DNA of 64,000 bases from Streptomyces sp. NRRL WC-3626 (GCF_000718785.1 NZ_JOCA01000003.1:248001-312000), one strand, 5' to 3'; positions 26,198 through 35,146 are shown, counted from the stretch's first letter. The notes: generated by a model not told the origin, from the letters alone. Numbers and translations: made by a program.

Positions 26198-26791
26198 ATG
26201 GCAGGCGAGACCGTCATCACGGTCGTCGGCAATCTTGTCGACGACCCCGAGCTGCGCTTCACCCCGTCCGGTGCGGCCGTCGCGAAGTTCCGTGTCGCGT
26301 CGACTCCCCGCACCTTCGACCGTCAGACCAACGAGTGGAAGGACGGCGAGAGCCTGTTCCTGACCTGCTCGGTCTGGCGTCAGGCGGCGGAGAACGTCGC
26401 CGAGTCGCTCCAGCGAGGCATGCGCGTCATTGTGCAGGGCCGGCTGAAGCAGCGGTCCTACGAGGACCGTGAGGGCGTCAAGCGCACGGTCTACGAGCTG
26501 GACGTCGAGGAAGTCGGCGCCAGCCTGCGCAGCGCCACGGCCAAGGTCACCAAGACCACCGGCCGCGGTGGCCAGGGAGGTTACGGCGGCGGTGGCGGAG
26601 GCGGCCAGGGTGGCGGCGGCTGGGGCGGCGGCCCCGGTGGCGGCCAGCAGGGCGGCGGCGCTCCCGCTGACGACCCGTGGGCGACCGGCGCTCCCGCCGG
26701 CGGCCAGCAGGGCGGCCAGGGTGGCGGCGGCTGGGGCGGTGGCTCCGGCGGCAACAGCGGCGGCGGCTACTCGGACGAGCCCCCCTTCTAG
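26198..26791 (+). CDS. ssb: Single-stranded DNA-binding protein
   Basis: A 197-residue SSB. The OB-fold covers residues 1-110 ([20 protein letters not shown] ... [19 protein letters not shown]). A long Gly/Gln-rich flexible linker follows, then the acidic tip DEPPF that recruits replication and repair proteins. Its position between rpsF and rpsR is the conserved bacterial order and supports its being the main, essential SSB. Confidence 0.99.
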   Translation: MAGETVITVVGNLVDDPELRFTPSGAAVAKFRVASTPRTFDRQTNEWKDGESLFLTCSVWRQAAENVAESLQRGMRVIVQGRLKQRSYEDREGVKRTVYELDVEEVGASLRSATAKVTKTTGRGGQGGYGGGGGGGQGGGGWGGGPGGGQQGGGAPADDPWATGAPAGGQQGGQGGGGWGGGSGGNSGGGYSDEPPF

Positions 26792-26833
26792 GGCGGGCCG
26801 CACCACACTTCTTGATCACACAGGAGAAACATC

Positions 26834-27070
26834 ATGGCGAAGCCGCCTGTGCGCAAGCCTAAGAAGAAGGTCTGCGCATTCTGCAAGGACAAGGTCACGT
26901 ACGTGGACTACAAGGACACGAACATGCTGCGGAAGTTCATTTCCGACCGCGGCAAGATCCGTGCCCGCCGCGTGACCGGCAACTGCACGCAGCACCAGCG
27001 TGACGTCGCCACGGCCGTCAAGAACAGCCGTGAGATGGCGCTGCTGCCCTACACCTCCACCGCGCGATAA
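26834..27070 (+). CDS. rpsR: 30S ribosomal protein S18 (zinc-binding type)
   Basis: A 78-residue S18. It keeps cysteines in [10 protein letters not shown] plus a later NCTQHQRD, the arrangement of the zinc-binding (C+) form. Streptomyces usually also has a zinc-free paralogue elsewhere, controlled by Zur (family knowledge). It partners with S6 in the 30S platform. Confidence 0.98.
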   Translation: MAKPPVRKPKKKVCAFCKDKVTYVDYKDTNMLRKFISDRGKIRARRVTGNCTQHQRDVATAVKNSREMALLPYTSTAR

Positions 27071-27088
27071 GGGAAGGGTGACCGACTC

Positions 27089-27535
27089 ATGAAGATCATC
27101 CTCACCCACGAGGTCTCCGGCCTCGGTGCCGCGGGCGACGTCGTCGACGTCAAGGACGGTTACGCTCGCAACTACCTGGTTCCGCGGAAGCTCGCGATCC
27201 GCTGGACCAAGGGTGGCGAGAAGGACGTCGCGCAGATCCGTCGTGCGCGCAAGATCCACGAGATCCAGACCATCGAGCAGGCCAACCAGGTGAAGGCCCA
27301 GCTCGAGGGCGTCAAGGTCCGCCTGGCCGTCCGCTCCGGCGACGCCGGTCGTCTCTTCGGTTCCGTCACGCCGGCCGACATCGCCTCCGCGATCAAGGCT
27401 GCCGGTGGCCCCGAGGTCGACAAGCGCCGCATCGAGATGGGCTCGCCGATCAAGACGCTGGGCGCCCACGAGACGTCCGTGCGTCTGCACCCCGAGGTGG
27501 CCGCCAAGGTCAGCATCGAGGTTGTCGCCGGCTGA
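27089..27535 (+). CDS. rplI: 50S ribosomal protein L9
   Basis: A 148-residue L9 with the N-terminal rRNA-binding domain ([30 protein letters not shown]), a long connecting helix and a C-terminal domain. It is last gene of the operon and is followed by an exceptionally strong terminator. Confidence 0.99.
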   Translation: MKIILTHEVSGLGAAGDVVDVKDGYARNYLVPRKLAIRWTKGGEKDVAQIRRARKIHEIQTIEQANQVKAQLEGVKVRLAVRSGDAGRLFGSVTPADIASAIKAAGGPEVDKRRIEMGSPIKTLGAHETSVRLHPEVAAKVSIEVVAG

Positions 27536-27558
27536 ATGCCGCGTGCACGGAAGCAGTG

Positions 27559-27600
27559 AGCATTGGGGGCCGCACCCTTCGGGGTGCGGCCCCCAATGCT
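27559..27600 (+). terminator. Terminator of the rpsF-rplI operon
   Basis: A 19-bp uninterrupted stem closed by a TTCG tetraloop, the strongest hairpin of its kind in the window; it also lies downstream of the convergent MATE gene. Confidence 0.95.
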
Positions 27601-27602
27601 GT

Positions 27603-27616
27603 GTTTCACGTGAAAC
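27603..27616. promoter_or_regulatory. parS: parS site
   Basis: Perfect GTTTCACGTGAAAC in the 3' gap between rplI and the MATE gene. Confidence 0.93.
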
Positions 27617-27618
27617 GG

Positions 27619-28956
27619 TCAGCGGGCGGCGCCTGTGACGATCCAGCGGCCGGAGCGGGTACGGAGCCACAGGGTCAGCATGCGTACGGTCATCATGAGC
27701 GTCATCGTGGCCCACAGTGCGGTGAGTCCGCCCCCGAACGCGGGCACCAGGAGGGCGACGGGAGTGAACACCGCGAGGGTCAGCAGCATCGCCCAGGCCA
27801 GGTACGGCCCGTCACCGGCACCCATCAGCACCCCGTCCAGGACGAAGACGATGCCGCAGATCGGCTGCGACAGCGCCACCAGCACCAGCGCGGGCAGTGC
27901 CGCGTCCGTGACCGTGGCGTCGCTGGTGAACAGGGGGAGGAACACCGGCCGGGCGAGCACCACCAGGCCACCGAGGACGACACCGACCGCGACACCCCAC
28001 TCGACCATACGGCGGCACGCCTCACGGGCGCCCTGGGCGTCGCCGGCGCCCAGATAGCGTCCGATGATGGCCTGCCCGGCGATGGCGATGGCGTCCAGGG
28101 CGAAGGCGAGCAGGCTCCACAGGGAGAGAATGATCTGGTGGGCCGCGATGTCGGAGTCGCCGAGACGGGCGGCTACGGCCGTCGCGATCATCAGGATCGC
28201 CCGGAGCGAGAGGGTACGGACCAACAGGGGAACGCCGGCCTGGGCCGAGGCCCTGATCCCGGCGGCGTCCGGGCGCAGCGACGCCCCGTGTCTGCGCGCC
28301 CCACGCAGCACCACGACCAGATAGACCGCGGCCATGCCGCACTGGGCGATGACGGTGCCCCACGCGGAGCCGGCGATCCCGAAGCCGGCGCCGTAGACCA
28401 GCGCCACATTGAGCACACCGTTGGCGACGAAGCCGGCGATGGCGACGTAGAGCGGCGTCCTGGTGTTCTGCAGTCCGCGGAGGACACCGGTCGCGGCGAG
28501 CACGACCAGCATGGCCGGTATGCCGAGCGTGGAGATCCGCAAATAGGTGATCGCGTAGGGGGCCGCTGTGTCGGAGGCGCCGAAGAGGTCCACGAGGACG
28601 GGTGCCGTGGGAAGGACGACGGCCACGACGGCGCCGCCGAGCAGAAGCGCCAGCCAGATTCCGTCCATGCCCTGCCGGATGGCCGACGGGAGATCGCCGG
28701 CTCCGACCCGTCGGGCGACGGCGGCCGTGGTGGCGTAGGCCAGGAACACGAAGACGCTCACGGCGGTCATCAGAAGGGCCGACGCGATGCCGAGACCGGC
28801 CAGTTGCGCCGTGCCCAGATGGCCGACGATGGCGCTGTCGGCCATGACGAAGAGTGGCTCGGCGACGAGCGCGCCGAAGGCGGGGACTGCCAGCATGACG
28901 ATCTCGCGGTCATGCCGCCGTCTCGCGGCTCCGGGCCGCGCGGGGGCCTGTGTCAT
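27619..28956 (-). CDS. MATE-family efflux transporter (DinF-like)
   Basis: A 445-residue membrane protein with ~12 helices in two homologous halves. It begins REIVMLAVPAFGALVAEPLFVMADSAIVGHLG, the classic MATE/DinF opening. It exports drugs or metabolites using an ion gradient; the substrate is unknown. ATG 28956 is favoured because a -10 TAGATT is only 7 nt upstream; TTG 28965 and GTG 28962 are alternatives. It is convergent with rplI and divergent from dnaB. Confidence 0.93.
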   Translation of the reverse strand: MTQAPARPGAARRRHDREIVMLAVPAFGALVAEPLFVMADSAIVGHLGTAQLAGLGIASALLMTAVSVFVFLAYATTAAVARRVGAGDLPSAIRQGMDGIWLALLLGGAVVAVVLPTAPVLVDLFGASDTAAPYAITYLRISTLGIPAMLVVLAATGVLRGLQNTRTPLYVAIAGFVANGVLNVALVYGAGFGIAGSAWGTVIAQCGMAAVYLVVVLRGARRHGASLRPDAAGIRASAQAGVPLLVRTLSLRAILMIATAVAARLGDSDIAAHQIILSLWSLLAFALDAIAIAGQAIIGRYLGAGDAQGAREACRRMVEWGVAVGVVLGGLVVLARPVFLPLFTSDATVTDAALPALVLVALSQPICGIVFVLDGVLMGAGDGPYLAWAMLLTLAVFTPVALLVPAFGGGLTALWATMTLMMTVRMLTLWLRTRSGRWIVTGAAR

Positions 28957-28963
28957 GTGCACC

Positions 28964-28969
28964 AATCTA
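28964..28969 (-). promoter_or_regulatory. -10 element, leaderless MATE gene
   Basis: TAGATT on the minus strand, 7 nt before ATG 28956. Confidence 0.55.
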
Positions 28970-28970
28970 A

Positions 28971-29233
28971 TCGTCCACAGGTAAGAGATGCAAAGGGCTG
29001 GAGACCCTTACTTTGTGGCTCTGGGTGTGGGCTTGCGTACACCGTGGGAAGCGATCTTGATCCGACTGGGCAACTTTTTCTTCTGCACAGCCGGTGGACG
29101 ATGAACCCGCAGGTCAATGCCCTGCTTGCGAGACGGGGGCAAGCTTTTTCACAAGGCTGTCCACCGGCTCGTGCACAGGTTTCGGGGAGTTCTCCACAGC
29201 ATTGGGCCCGTCGTCCACATGGCCTGTGGATAA
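28971..29233. promoter_or_regulatory. Cluster of DnaA-box-like sequences upstream of dnaB
   Basis: The 460-bp gap 28957-29416 holds TCGTCCACA (28971-28979), TTCTCCACA (29190-29198), TCGTCCACA (29211-29219) and, on the minus strand, TTATCCACA (29225-29233). Weaker matches lie at 29081, 29093 and 29157. These fit the DnaA-box pattern (Streptomyces preference TTGTCCACA). No gene is seen in this gap. oriC itself is expected next to dnaA, outside the window. Confidence 0.65.
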
Positions 29234-29416
29234 CCAGATTGGCTGACGGTGCCGACGGGCCTACGGTAGTGCGGCGCTCGCTCCGTCCGCCGGTTTCGGA
29301 AACGCCACAAAACCGGCGCGCGCCAAATGGAGCCGGGCGTCTTATTTGTCAGTGCCGTGCCGTAGAACAGAGAGGCATGGCGAGGTCCGTTCCGGCGGAC
29401 GGGAGGAGGTGGCTCG

Positions 29417-30895
29417 GTGAGCATTTCCGAGCCCTTGGACGACCCGTGGGCCGACAGCGGACCCAGTGATCGTCTGCCCGCCTCCCGTCGCCGTGAGGAC
29501 CGGGGCGGAGGGCGCGACGAACAGCACGACCGCGGCAGGGACACCGGCACGTGGGACGGCGGGGGTTCCGCGTTCGAAAGGGTGCCGCCCCAGGATCTGG
29601 AGGCCGAGCAGTCCGTGCTGGGCGGCATGCTGCTGTCGAAGGACGCCATCGCCGATGTCGTCGAGATCCTCAAGGGCCACGACTTCTACAAGCCGGCCCA
29701 CGAGACCGTCTACACGGCCATCCTCGACGTCTATGCCAAGGGCGAGCCGGCCGACCCGATCACCATCGCCGCGGAGCTGACCAAGCGCGGCGAGATCAAC
29801 AAGGTCGGCGGGGCCTCGTATCTGCACACCCTCGTCCAGACGGTACCCACGGCGGCCAACGCGGCGTATTACGCGGAGATCGTGCATGAGCGCGCGGTGC
29901 TGCGGCGCCTGGTCGAGGCCGGTACACGCATCACACAGATGGGATACGCGGCCGACGACGACGTCGACGAGATCGTCAACCGCGCGCAGGCGGAGATCTA
30001 CGCGGTCACCGAACAGCGCACCAGCGAGGACTACCTTCCGCTCGGCGACATCATGGAGGGGGCGCTCGACGAGATCGAGGCGATCGGCTCCCGCAGCGGT
30101 GAGATGACCGGGGTGCCCACCGGATTCACCGACTTCGACTCGCTCACCAACGGCCTGCACCCGGGACAGATGATCGTCATCGCCGCGCGTCCCGCGATGG
30201 GCAAGTCGACGCTCGCCCTGGATTTCGCGCGGGCCGCGTCCATCAAGAACAACCTGCCGAGCGTCATTTTCTCGCTCGAGATGGGGCGCAACGAGATCGC
30301 GATGCGCCTGCTGTCCGCCGAGGCCCGGGTCGCCCTGCACCACATGCGCTCCGGCACGATGACCGACGAGGACTGGACCCGGCTGGCGCGCCGGATGCCG
30401 GACGTCTCGGCGGCACCGCTCTACATCGACGACTCCCCGAACCTGTCGATGATGGAGATCCGCGCCAAGTGCCGCCGCCTGAAGCAGCGCAATGAACTGA
30501 AGCTGGTCATCATCGACTATCTCCAGCTGATGCAGTCCGGTGGTTCCAAGCGCGCCGAGAGCCGTCAGCAGGAGGTCTCGGACATGTCCCGTAACCTCAA
30601 GCTGCTCGCCAAGGAGCTGGAACTCCCGGTGATCGCGCTCTCCCAGCTGAACCGTGGCCCCGAGCAGCGCACCGACAAGAAGCCGATGGTCTCCGACCTG
30701 CGTGAGTCCGGCTCCATCGAGCAGGACGCCGACATGGTGATCCTGCTGCACCGCGAGGACGCCTACGAGAAGGAGTCCCCGCGCGCGGGAGAGGCGGACC
30801 TGATCGTGGCCAAGCACCGAAACGGCCCGACGGCGACGATCACGGTCGCCTTCCAGGGGCACTACTCGCGCTTCGTGGACATGGCACAGACCTGA
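29417..30895 (+). CDS. dnaB: Replicative DNA helicase DnaB
   Basis: A 492-residue hexameric helicase. An actinobacterial ~55-residue charged N-terminal extension precedes the N-terminal domain (VPPQDLEAEQSVLGGMLLSKDAI). The RecA-like domain has Walker A RPAMGKST (about 258-265), Walker B-type LVIIDYLQLM and the ALSQLNRGPEQR loop. There is no intein. The GTG start has GGAGGAGGTGG upstream. It unwinds DNA at the fork; its own upstream gap carries DnaA-box-like sequences. Confidence 0.98.
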   Translation: MSISEPLDDPWADSGPSDRLPASRRREDRGGGRDEQHDRGRDTGTWDGGGSAFERVPPQDLEAEQSVLGGMLLSKDAIADVVEILKGHDFYKPAHETVYTAILDVYAKGEPADPITIAAELTKRGEINKVGGASYLHTLVQTVPTAANAAYYAEIVHERAVLRRLVEAGTRITQMGYAADDDVDEIVNRAQAEIYAVTEQRTSEDYLPLGDIMEGALDEIEAIGSRSGEMTGVPTGFTDFDSLTNGLHPGQMIVIAARPAMGKSTLALDFARAASIKNNLPSVIFSLEMGRNEIAMRLLSAEARVALHHMRSGTMTDEDWTRLARRMPDVSAAPLYIDDSPNLSMMEIRAKCRRLKQRNELKLVIIDYLQLMQSGGSKRAESRQQEVSDMSRNLKLLAKELELPVIALSQLNRGPEQRTDKKPMVSDLRESGSIEQDADMVILLHREDAYEKESPRAGEADLIVAKHRNGPTATITVAFQGHYSRFVDMAQT

Positions 30896-30931
30896 TCGGA
30901 GTCTTCCGGGCCGGTGGAGCGCTCACGCGAC

Positions 30932-30937
30932 TAGGGT
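30932..30937 (+). promoter_or_regulatory. -10 element, leaderless VOC gene
   Basis: TAGGGT 6 nt before ATG 30944. Confidence 0.55.
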
Positions 30938-30943
30938 GGACCG

Positions 30944-31378
30944 ATGGCGTCGATCAAGCAGGTCCAGATCACCTTCGACTGTGCTGTCCCCGAGCGCGTC
31001 GCCCGCTTCTGGTGCGAGGTGCTGGGGTACGTCGTGCCGCCTCCGCCGAAGGGGTTCGACACGTGGGACGAGTTCGACCGTTCGCTGCCGCCCGAGCGTC
31101 AGGGGTCTGCGTTCGCCTGCGTGGATCCCACCGGTGCGGGTCCGCGGCTGTTCTTCCAGCGCGTTCCCGAGGACAAGGTCGTCAAGAACCGGGTGCATCT
31201 CGACGTGAGGGCCGGCACCGGGCTCGTGGGTGAGGAGCGCCTCGCCGCACTGGAGGCCGAATGCGCGCGACTGGTCGCGCTCGGCGCCGAACGCGTACGA
31301 GTGCTGCGTGCCGACGGCTTCAACGAGTCGTGCGTCGTGATGCGGGACGTCGAGGGCAACGAGTTCTGCCTCGACTGA
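30944..31378 (+). CDS. VOC-superfamily (glyoxalase-like) protein
   Basis: A 144-residue protein with the two-module VOC fold: TFDCAVPERVARFWCEVLGY at the start, RLFFQRVPEDKVVKNRVHLDV in the middle, and MRDVEGNEFCLD at the end. Such proteins bind a metal or small ligand as dioxygenase, lyase or drug-binding protein; the substrate is unknown. It starts right after a TAGGGT -10 element and so is likely transcribed as a leaderless mRNA. Confidence 0.85.
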   Translation: MASIKQVQITFDCAVPERVARFWCEVLGYVVPPPPKGFDTWDEFDRSLPPERQGSAFACVDPTGAGPRLFFQRVPEDKVVKNRVHLDVRAGTGLVGEERLAALEAECARLVALGAERVRVLRADGFNESCVVMRDVEGNEFCLD

Positions 31379-31415
31379 CGGGGGGACGAGCCTCGGTTCC
31401 TGGTGAACTGGGGGC

Positions 31416-32801
31416 ATGACGACACCTCAGGACGAACTGCTGCCCGGCACACGGCGGGCCTTGCTGCACCGGATCGCCCTCGCCCAGAGCGAAGGGCGGG
31501 CGCCGTCGCTCGTCGCGACCGTGGTGCGAGGCGGCAAAGCCGTGTGGACGGGGGCCCGGACCTCGGTGGAGGGCCATGCTCCGGACGAGAACGTGCAGTA
31601 CCGGATCGGCTCGATCACCAAGACCTTCACGGCCGTTCTGGTGCTCCGGCTGCGTGACGAAGGGGTGCTCGATCTCGCCGACCCGCTGGAGAAGCATGTG
31701 CCGGGCACGGGTGTGGGGGAGGCGACCCTCGCCGAACTGCTGGCGCACAGCGGCGGACTGGCCGCCGAGACGCCCGGCCCCTGGTGGGAGCGGACCCCCG
31801 GCTCCCTGCGCCCCGGTCTGGCCGACGTACTGGGCGAGCGGCCGTCGGCACACCCTGCCGGGCGGCGCTTCCACTACTCGAATCCCGGATACGCGTTGCT
31901 TGGCGCCCTGGTCGAGAAGCTGCGCGGGGCGCCGTGGGAAGAGGTGCTCCGGCGCGAGGTACTCGAACCTCTGGGACTGCGTCGTACGACCGTGCGCGCG
32001 CAGGCGCCGCACGCGGGTGGCTGGGCGGTGCATCCATGGGCCGACGTGATGCTGCCCGAGCCCCTGGAGGATCTCGGGGTGATGGCGCCCGCCGGACAAC
32101 TGTGGTCGACGTCGGGTGACCTGGCGCGCTTCGCGGCCTTTCTGGCCGAGGGGGACGACCGGGTGCTGAATGCCGGGTCGTTGCGGGAGATGAGGACGCC
32201 GGCGGCGCCGGTCGAGGCGGCGGACGTGGCGAGCGGCTATGCGTACTGCCTGGGGATGGAGCTCCGTCATCAGCACGGACGCGCCCTCGTGGGGCACACG
32301 GGATCGCTTCCGGGGTTCCTCGCCTGCCTCACGATCAGCCTGGTGGACGATGTGAGCGCGGTGGTCCTGGCCAACTGCACCTCCGGCCCCGCGCCGTTCA
32401 CGGTGGCCGCCGATCTCGTCCGGATCGTCGCCGAGGCGGAGCCGCGTCTCCCGGCGCCCTGGAAGCCGTTGCGCGAGGTGGAACCGGCGGTACTGGAGTT
32501 GGTGGGCCAGTGGTACTGGGGGACGTCCGCCTTCGTGCTCCGGCTCTCGGCCGATGGTCTCGTCTCGCTGGAGCCCTTGTCCGGCAACGGCCGACGCTCG
32601 CGCTTCCGGCCGGAGGGGGACGGCACCTGGGTGGGCCTGGAGGGCTACTACGCCGGAGAGTCGTTGAAGCCCGTACGGCGGCCGGACGGGTCGTTGAGCC
32701 ACCTGGACCTGGGTTCGTTCGTGTTCACGCGTCAGCCGTACGACGAGGCGGCTCCGGTGCCGGGCGGGGTGGACCCGGCGGGATGGCGGGGTGTCGGCTA
32801 G
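31416..32801 (+). CDS. Serine hydrolase (beta-lactamase class C / penicillin-binding-like)
   Basis: A 461-residue protein with the three active-site motifs of the family: S66-I-T-K69, Y154-S-N156 and H294-T-G296. A C-terminal lipocalin-like extension follows. There is no clear signal peptide, so it may be cytoplasmic. It could be an esterase or D-amino-peptidase; true beta-lactamase activity is not implied. It ends 36 nt before a palindromic parS shared with a convergent GNAT gene. Confidence 0.87.
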   Translation: MTTPQDELLPGTRRALLHRIALAQSEGRAPSLVATVVRGGKAVWTGARTSVEGHAPDENVQYRIGSITKTFTAVLVLRLRDEGVLDLADPLEKHVPGTGVGEATLAELLAHSGGLAAETPGPWWERTPGSLRPGLADVLGERPSAHPAGRRFHYSNPGYALLGALVEKLRGAPWEEVLRREVLEPLGLRRTTVRAQAPHAGGWAVHPWADVMLPEPLEDLGVMAPAGQLWSTSGDLARFAAFLAEGDDRVLNAGSLREMRTPAAPVEAADVASGYAYCLGMELRHQHGRALVGHTGSLPGFLACLTISLVDDVSAVVLANCTSGPAPFTVAADLVRIVAEAEPRLPAPWKPLREVEPAVLELVGQWYWGTSAFVLRLSADGLVSLEPLSGNGRRSRFRPEGDGTWVGLEGYYAGESLKPVRRPDGSLSHLDLGSFVFTRQPYDEAAPVPGGVDPAGWRGVG

Positions 32802-32829
32802 ATCCCGCTTGGGTCAGGGAGTGAGCACG

Positions 32830-32857
32830 GGGTCCTGTTTCACGTGAAACAGGACCC
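32830..32857. repeat. parS: 28-bp perfect palindrome centred on a parS site
   Basis: Perfect parS (32837-32850) flanked by matching GGGTCCT/AGGACCC arms, placed between convergent genes where a terminator is expected. Confidence 0.9.
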
Positions 32858-32868
32858 TGGTCGTTGGG

Positions 32869-33321
32869 TCACAGCGGCAGTTTGAAGCCCAGATGAGAGG
32901 CCGTGAAGCCGAGCCGCTCGTAGAAGCGATGGGCATCGGTGCGGGTCGTGTCGGAGGTCAGCTGGACCAGTTGGCAGCCCTCGCGGCGGGACTCGTCGAT
33001 CGCCCACTCGATGAGCCGGCTCCCCAGGCCGCCGCCGCGTTCGTCCGTGTGGATGCGGACCGCTTCGATGATCGACCGGGTGGCGCCGCGACGGGAGAGC
33101 CCGGGAACGATCGTGAGCTGCAGCGTGCCGATGACACGGCCGTCGCGGACCGCCACGACCAGATGCTGGTTCGGGTCGGCGCTGAGCCGCTTCAGAGCGG
33201 TCAGGTACGGGCCGAGGTCGTCGGGCGATTCGCGCTGGGCGCCCAGGGGATCGTCCGCGAGCATGCCGACGATGGCGGGGACGTCGTCGGCGACCGCGGC
33301 CCGTATCTGCAGATCCGTCAT
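32869..33321 (-). CDS. GNAT-family N-acetyltransferase
   Basis: A 150-residue single-domain acetyltransferase. The acetyl-CoA loop is EAVRIHTDERGGGLGSRLIEWAIDESRREG, and the end HRFYERLGFTASHLGFKLPL is typical. The substrate is unknown. A -10 TAGGGT sits 6 nt before the start; its TAG is at the same time the stop codon of the upstream marR gene. Confidence 0.88.
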   Translation of the reverse strand: MTDLQIRAAVADDVPAIVGMLADDPLGAQRESPDDLGPYLTALKRLSADPNQHLVVAVRDGRVIGTLQLTIVPGLSRRGATRSIIEAVRIHTDERGGGLGSRLIEWAIDESRREGCQLVQLTSDTTRTDAHRFYERLGFTASHLGFKLPL

Positions 33322-33327
33322 GGCGGC

Positions 33328-33333
33328 ACCCTA
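33328..33333 (-). promoter_or_regulatory. -10 element, leaderless GNAT gene (overlaps marR stop)
   Basis: TAGGGT on the minus strand, 6 nt before ATG 33321; the first three bases are the MarR stop codon. Confidence 0.5.
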
Positions 33334-33795
33334 CGCGGGCACCGGCGCCTTCAGCGTCTCCACCGCCCGGACCAGGGGAGCGAGGTCGGGGTTCTCCGCC
33401 GCCGCGTCGAGGGCCTCGCGCAGGGCGGTGTCATTGGTGGGCCGTGCCTCGTCCAGGAGCTGGAGACCGGCCTCGGTGACGTTGGTGTAGATGCCCCGGC
33501 GGTCGGTGGGGCACAGGTACCGCTCCAGCAGCCCGCGGTCCTCGAGCCGGGTGACCAGTCGGGTGGTGGCGCTCTGGCTGAGCACGACCGCGTCGGCGAC
33601 CTGCTTCATCTGCAGATGGCCCCCCTCGCCGTCGTGCTGCCGGCTCAGTACGTCGAGAAGGGAGTACTCCCGCACGCTCAGGTCGTGCCCGGACTGAAGG
33701 GCGCGCTCGGTGTGGGCCTCGATCCTCCCGTGCAGCAGGGAGAGTGCGCACCAGCCCTGGGCAAGGGCGGTGAGCGCGGGATCCGTGGCTGTCAT
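33331..33795 (-). CDS. MarR-family transcriptional regulator
   Basis: A 154-residue winged-helix regulator from ATG 33795 (MTATDPALTALAQGW). The DNA-binding part reads QVADAVVLSQSATTRLVTRLEDRGLLERYLCPTDRRG. It is divergent from an MFS transporter gene over a 142-bp gap that holds TTGCAAGTAA (33860-33869) and TGCAACTAA (33878-33886), likely part of its operator. It probably represses the transporter and itself. Confidence 0.9.
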   Translation of the reverse strand: MTATDPALTALAQGWCALSLLHGRIEAHTERALQSGHDLSVREYSLLDVLSRQHDGEGGHLQMKQVADAVVLSQSATTRLVTRLEDRGLLERYLCPTDRRGIYTNVTEAGLQLLDEARPTNDTALREALDAAAENPDLAPLVRAVETLKAPVPA

Positions 33796-33859
33796 GGGCC
33801 TTTTCCTCCGTCCAGGAGCTGCTGACACCAGGGTAGAGCACGACCGCAATAGACCGCGT

Positions 33860-33886
33860 TTGCAAGTAACCCGCGCATGCAACTAA
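33860..33886. promoter_or_regulatory. Probable MarR operator
   Basis: Two TGCAA(G/C)TAA repeats within 27 bp, also readable as TTGCA...TGCAA inverted repeat, in the marR-MFS divergent gap. Confidence 0.55.
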
Positions 33887-33937
33887 TGTGGTGGCACGTA
33901 AAGCGCTCCTGCAATCTTCTGGGAAGGTCTGTCCCCC

Positions 33938-35146
33938 ATGCCTCTCGCGCTTCTGGCCCTCGCGATCGGGGCCTTCGGGATCGGAACCACGGAATTCGTG
34001 ATCATGGGTTTGCTGCCCGAGGTCGCGGGTGATTTCGGTGTCTCCATCCCCACGGCCGGCTACCTGGTGACCGGCTATGCGCTGGGCGTCGTGCTCGGTG
34101 CCCCGTTGATGACCGTGCTCGGCACCAAGGTCTCCCGCAAGCGGATGCTGATGGTGCTGATGGGACTGTTCGTCGTCGGAAACCTGCTCTCCGCACTGGC
34201 CCCGACCTTCGGTCTCATGCTGACCGGACGCGTGGTCGCCTCACTGGCCCACGGCGCCTTCTTCGGTATCGGCTCGGTCGTCGCGGCCGATCTGGTGGCC
34301 CCGGACAAGAAGGCCGGAGCCATCGCCCTGATGTTCACCGGCCTGACCGTCGCCAACGTCGTCGGTGTTCCGCTCGGCACGCTCGTCGGCCAGTCTGTCG
34401 GCTGGCGCGTCACCTTCGGCATCGTCGCCGCCCTGGGCGTCGTCGGACTGGCCGGTGTCGCCGCGCTCGTCCCCGACATGCCCAAGGCCGAGGGCGTACG
34501 GCTGCGCCATGAACTGGCCGCTCTGAAGAACGTCCAGGTCCTTCTCGCCATGGCGATGACCGTCCTCGGGTTCGGTGGCGTCTTCGCGGCCATCACCTAC
34601 ATCGCGCCGATGATGACGCACGTCACCGGCTTCGCCGACGGCTCCGTCACCTGGCTGCTGGTTCTCTTCGGCCTGGGCATGGTCGGCGGCAACCTCATCG
34701 GCGGCAGGTACGCGGACCGCGCCCTGATGCCCATGCTGTACCTCTCCCTGGGTGCCCTCGCCGTCGTCCTCGCCCTCTTCACCCTGACCGCGCACAACAA
34801 GGTCGCCGCCGCCGTCACCATCGTGCTCATCGGCGCCCTGGGCTTCGCCACCGTGCCGCCGCTGCAGAAGCGGGTCCTCGACCAGGCACACGGCGCCCCC
34901 ACCCTGGCCTCGGCCCTGAACATCGGCGCCTTCAACCTCGGCAACGCGCTGGCCGCCTGGCTCGGCGGCATGGTGATCGGGGCCGGCCTCGGCTACACCG
35001 CACCCAACTGGGTCGGTGCCGTCCTCGCCGCGAGCGCCCTGATGCTGGCCTTCGTCTCGGCCGCTCTGGAACGCCGCGACACCGCGCCCGCCCTCCTGGC
35101 CACCGGCTCCGTGCCCGCCGAGCGGCCGGCCGCCGTCTCCAGCTGA
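33938..35146 (+). CDS. MFS transporter, DHA1/arabinose-efflux type
   Basis: A 402-residue, 12-helix major facilitator. The start ALAIGAFGIGTTEFVIMGLLPEVAGDFGVSIPTAGYLVTGYALGV is the AraJ/CmlA-like signature, and GTKVSRKRML is the loop 2-3 motif. It is a likely drug or sugar exporter under control of the divergent MarR gene. An HbpS-like gene lies 90 nt downstream in the same direction. Confidence 0.92.
   Translation: MPLALLALAIGAFGIGTTEFVIMGLLPEVAGDFGVSIPTAGYLVTGYALGVVLGAPLMTVLGTKVSRKRMLMVLMGLFVVGNLLSALAPTFGLMLTGRVVASLAHGAFFGIGSVVAADLVAPDKKAGAIALMFTGLTVANVVGVPLGTLVGQSVGWRVTFGIVAALGVVGLAGVAALVPDMPKAEGVRLRHELAALKNVQVLLAMAMTVLGFGGVFAAITYIAPMMTHVTGFADGSVTWLLVLFGLGMVGGNLIGGRYADRALMPMLYLSLGALAVVLALFTLTAHNKVAAAVTIVLIGALGFATVPPLQKRVLDQAHGAPTLASALNIGAFNLGNALAAWLGGMVIGAGLGYTAPNWVGAVLAASALMLAFVSAALERRDTAPALLATGSVPAERPAAVSS

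Noticed and set aside
28957..29416. An origin of replication in front of dnaB
   Set aside because: DnaA-box-like sequences are present but oriC of this group lies at dnaA; no AT-rich unwinding region or dnaA/dnaN genes are here.
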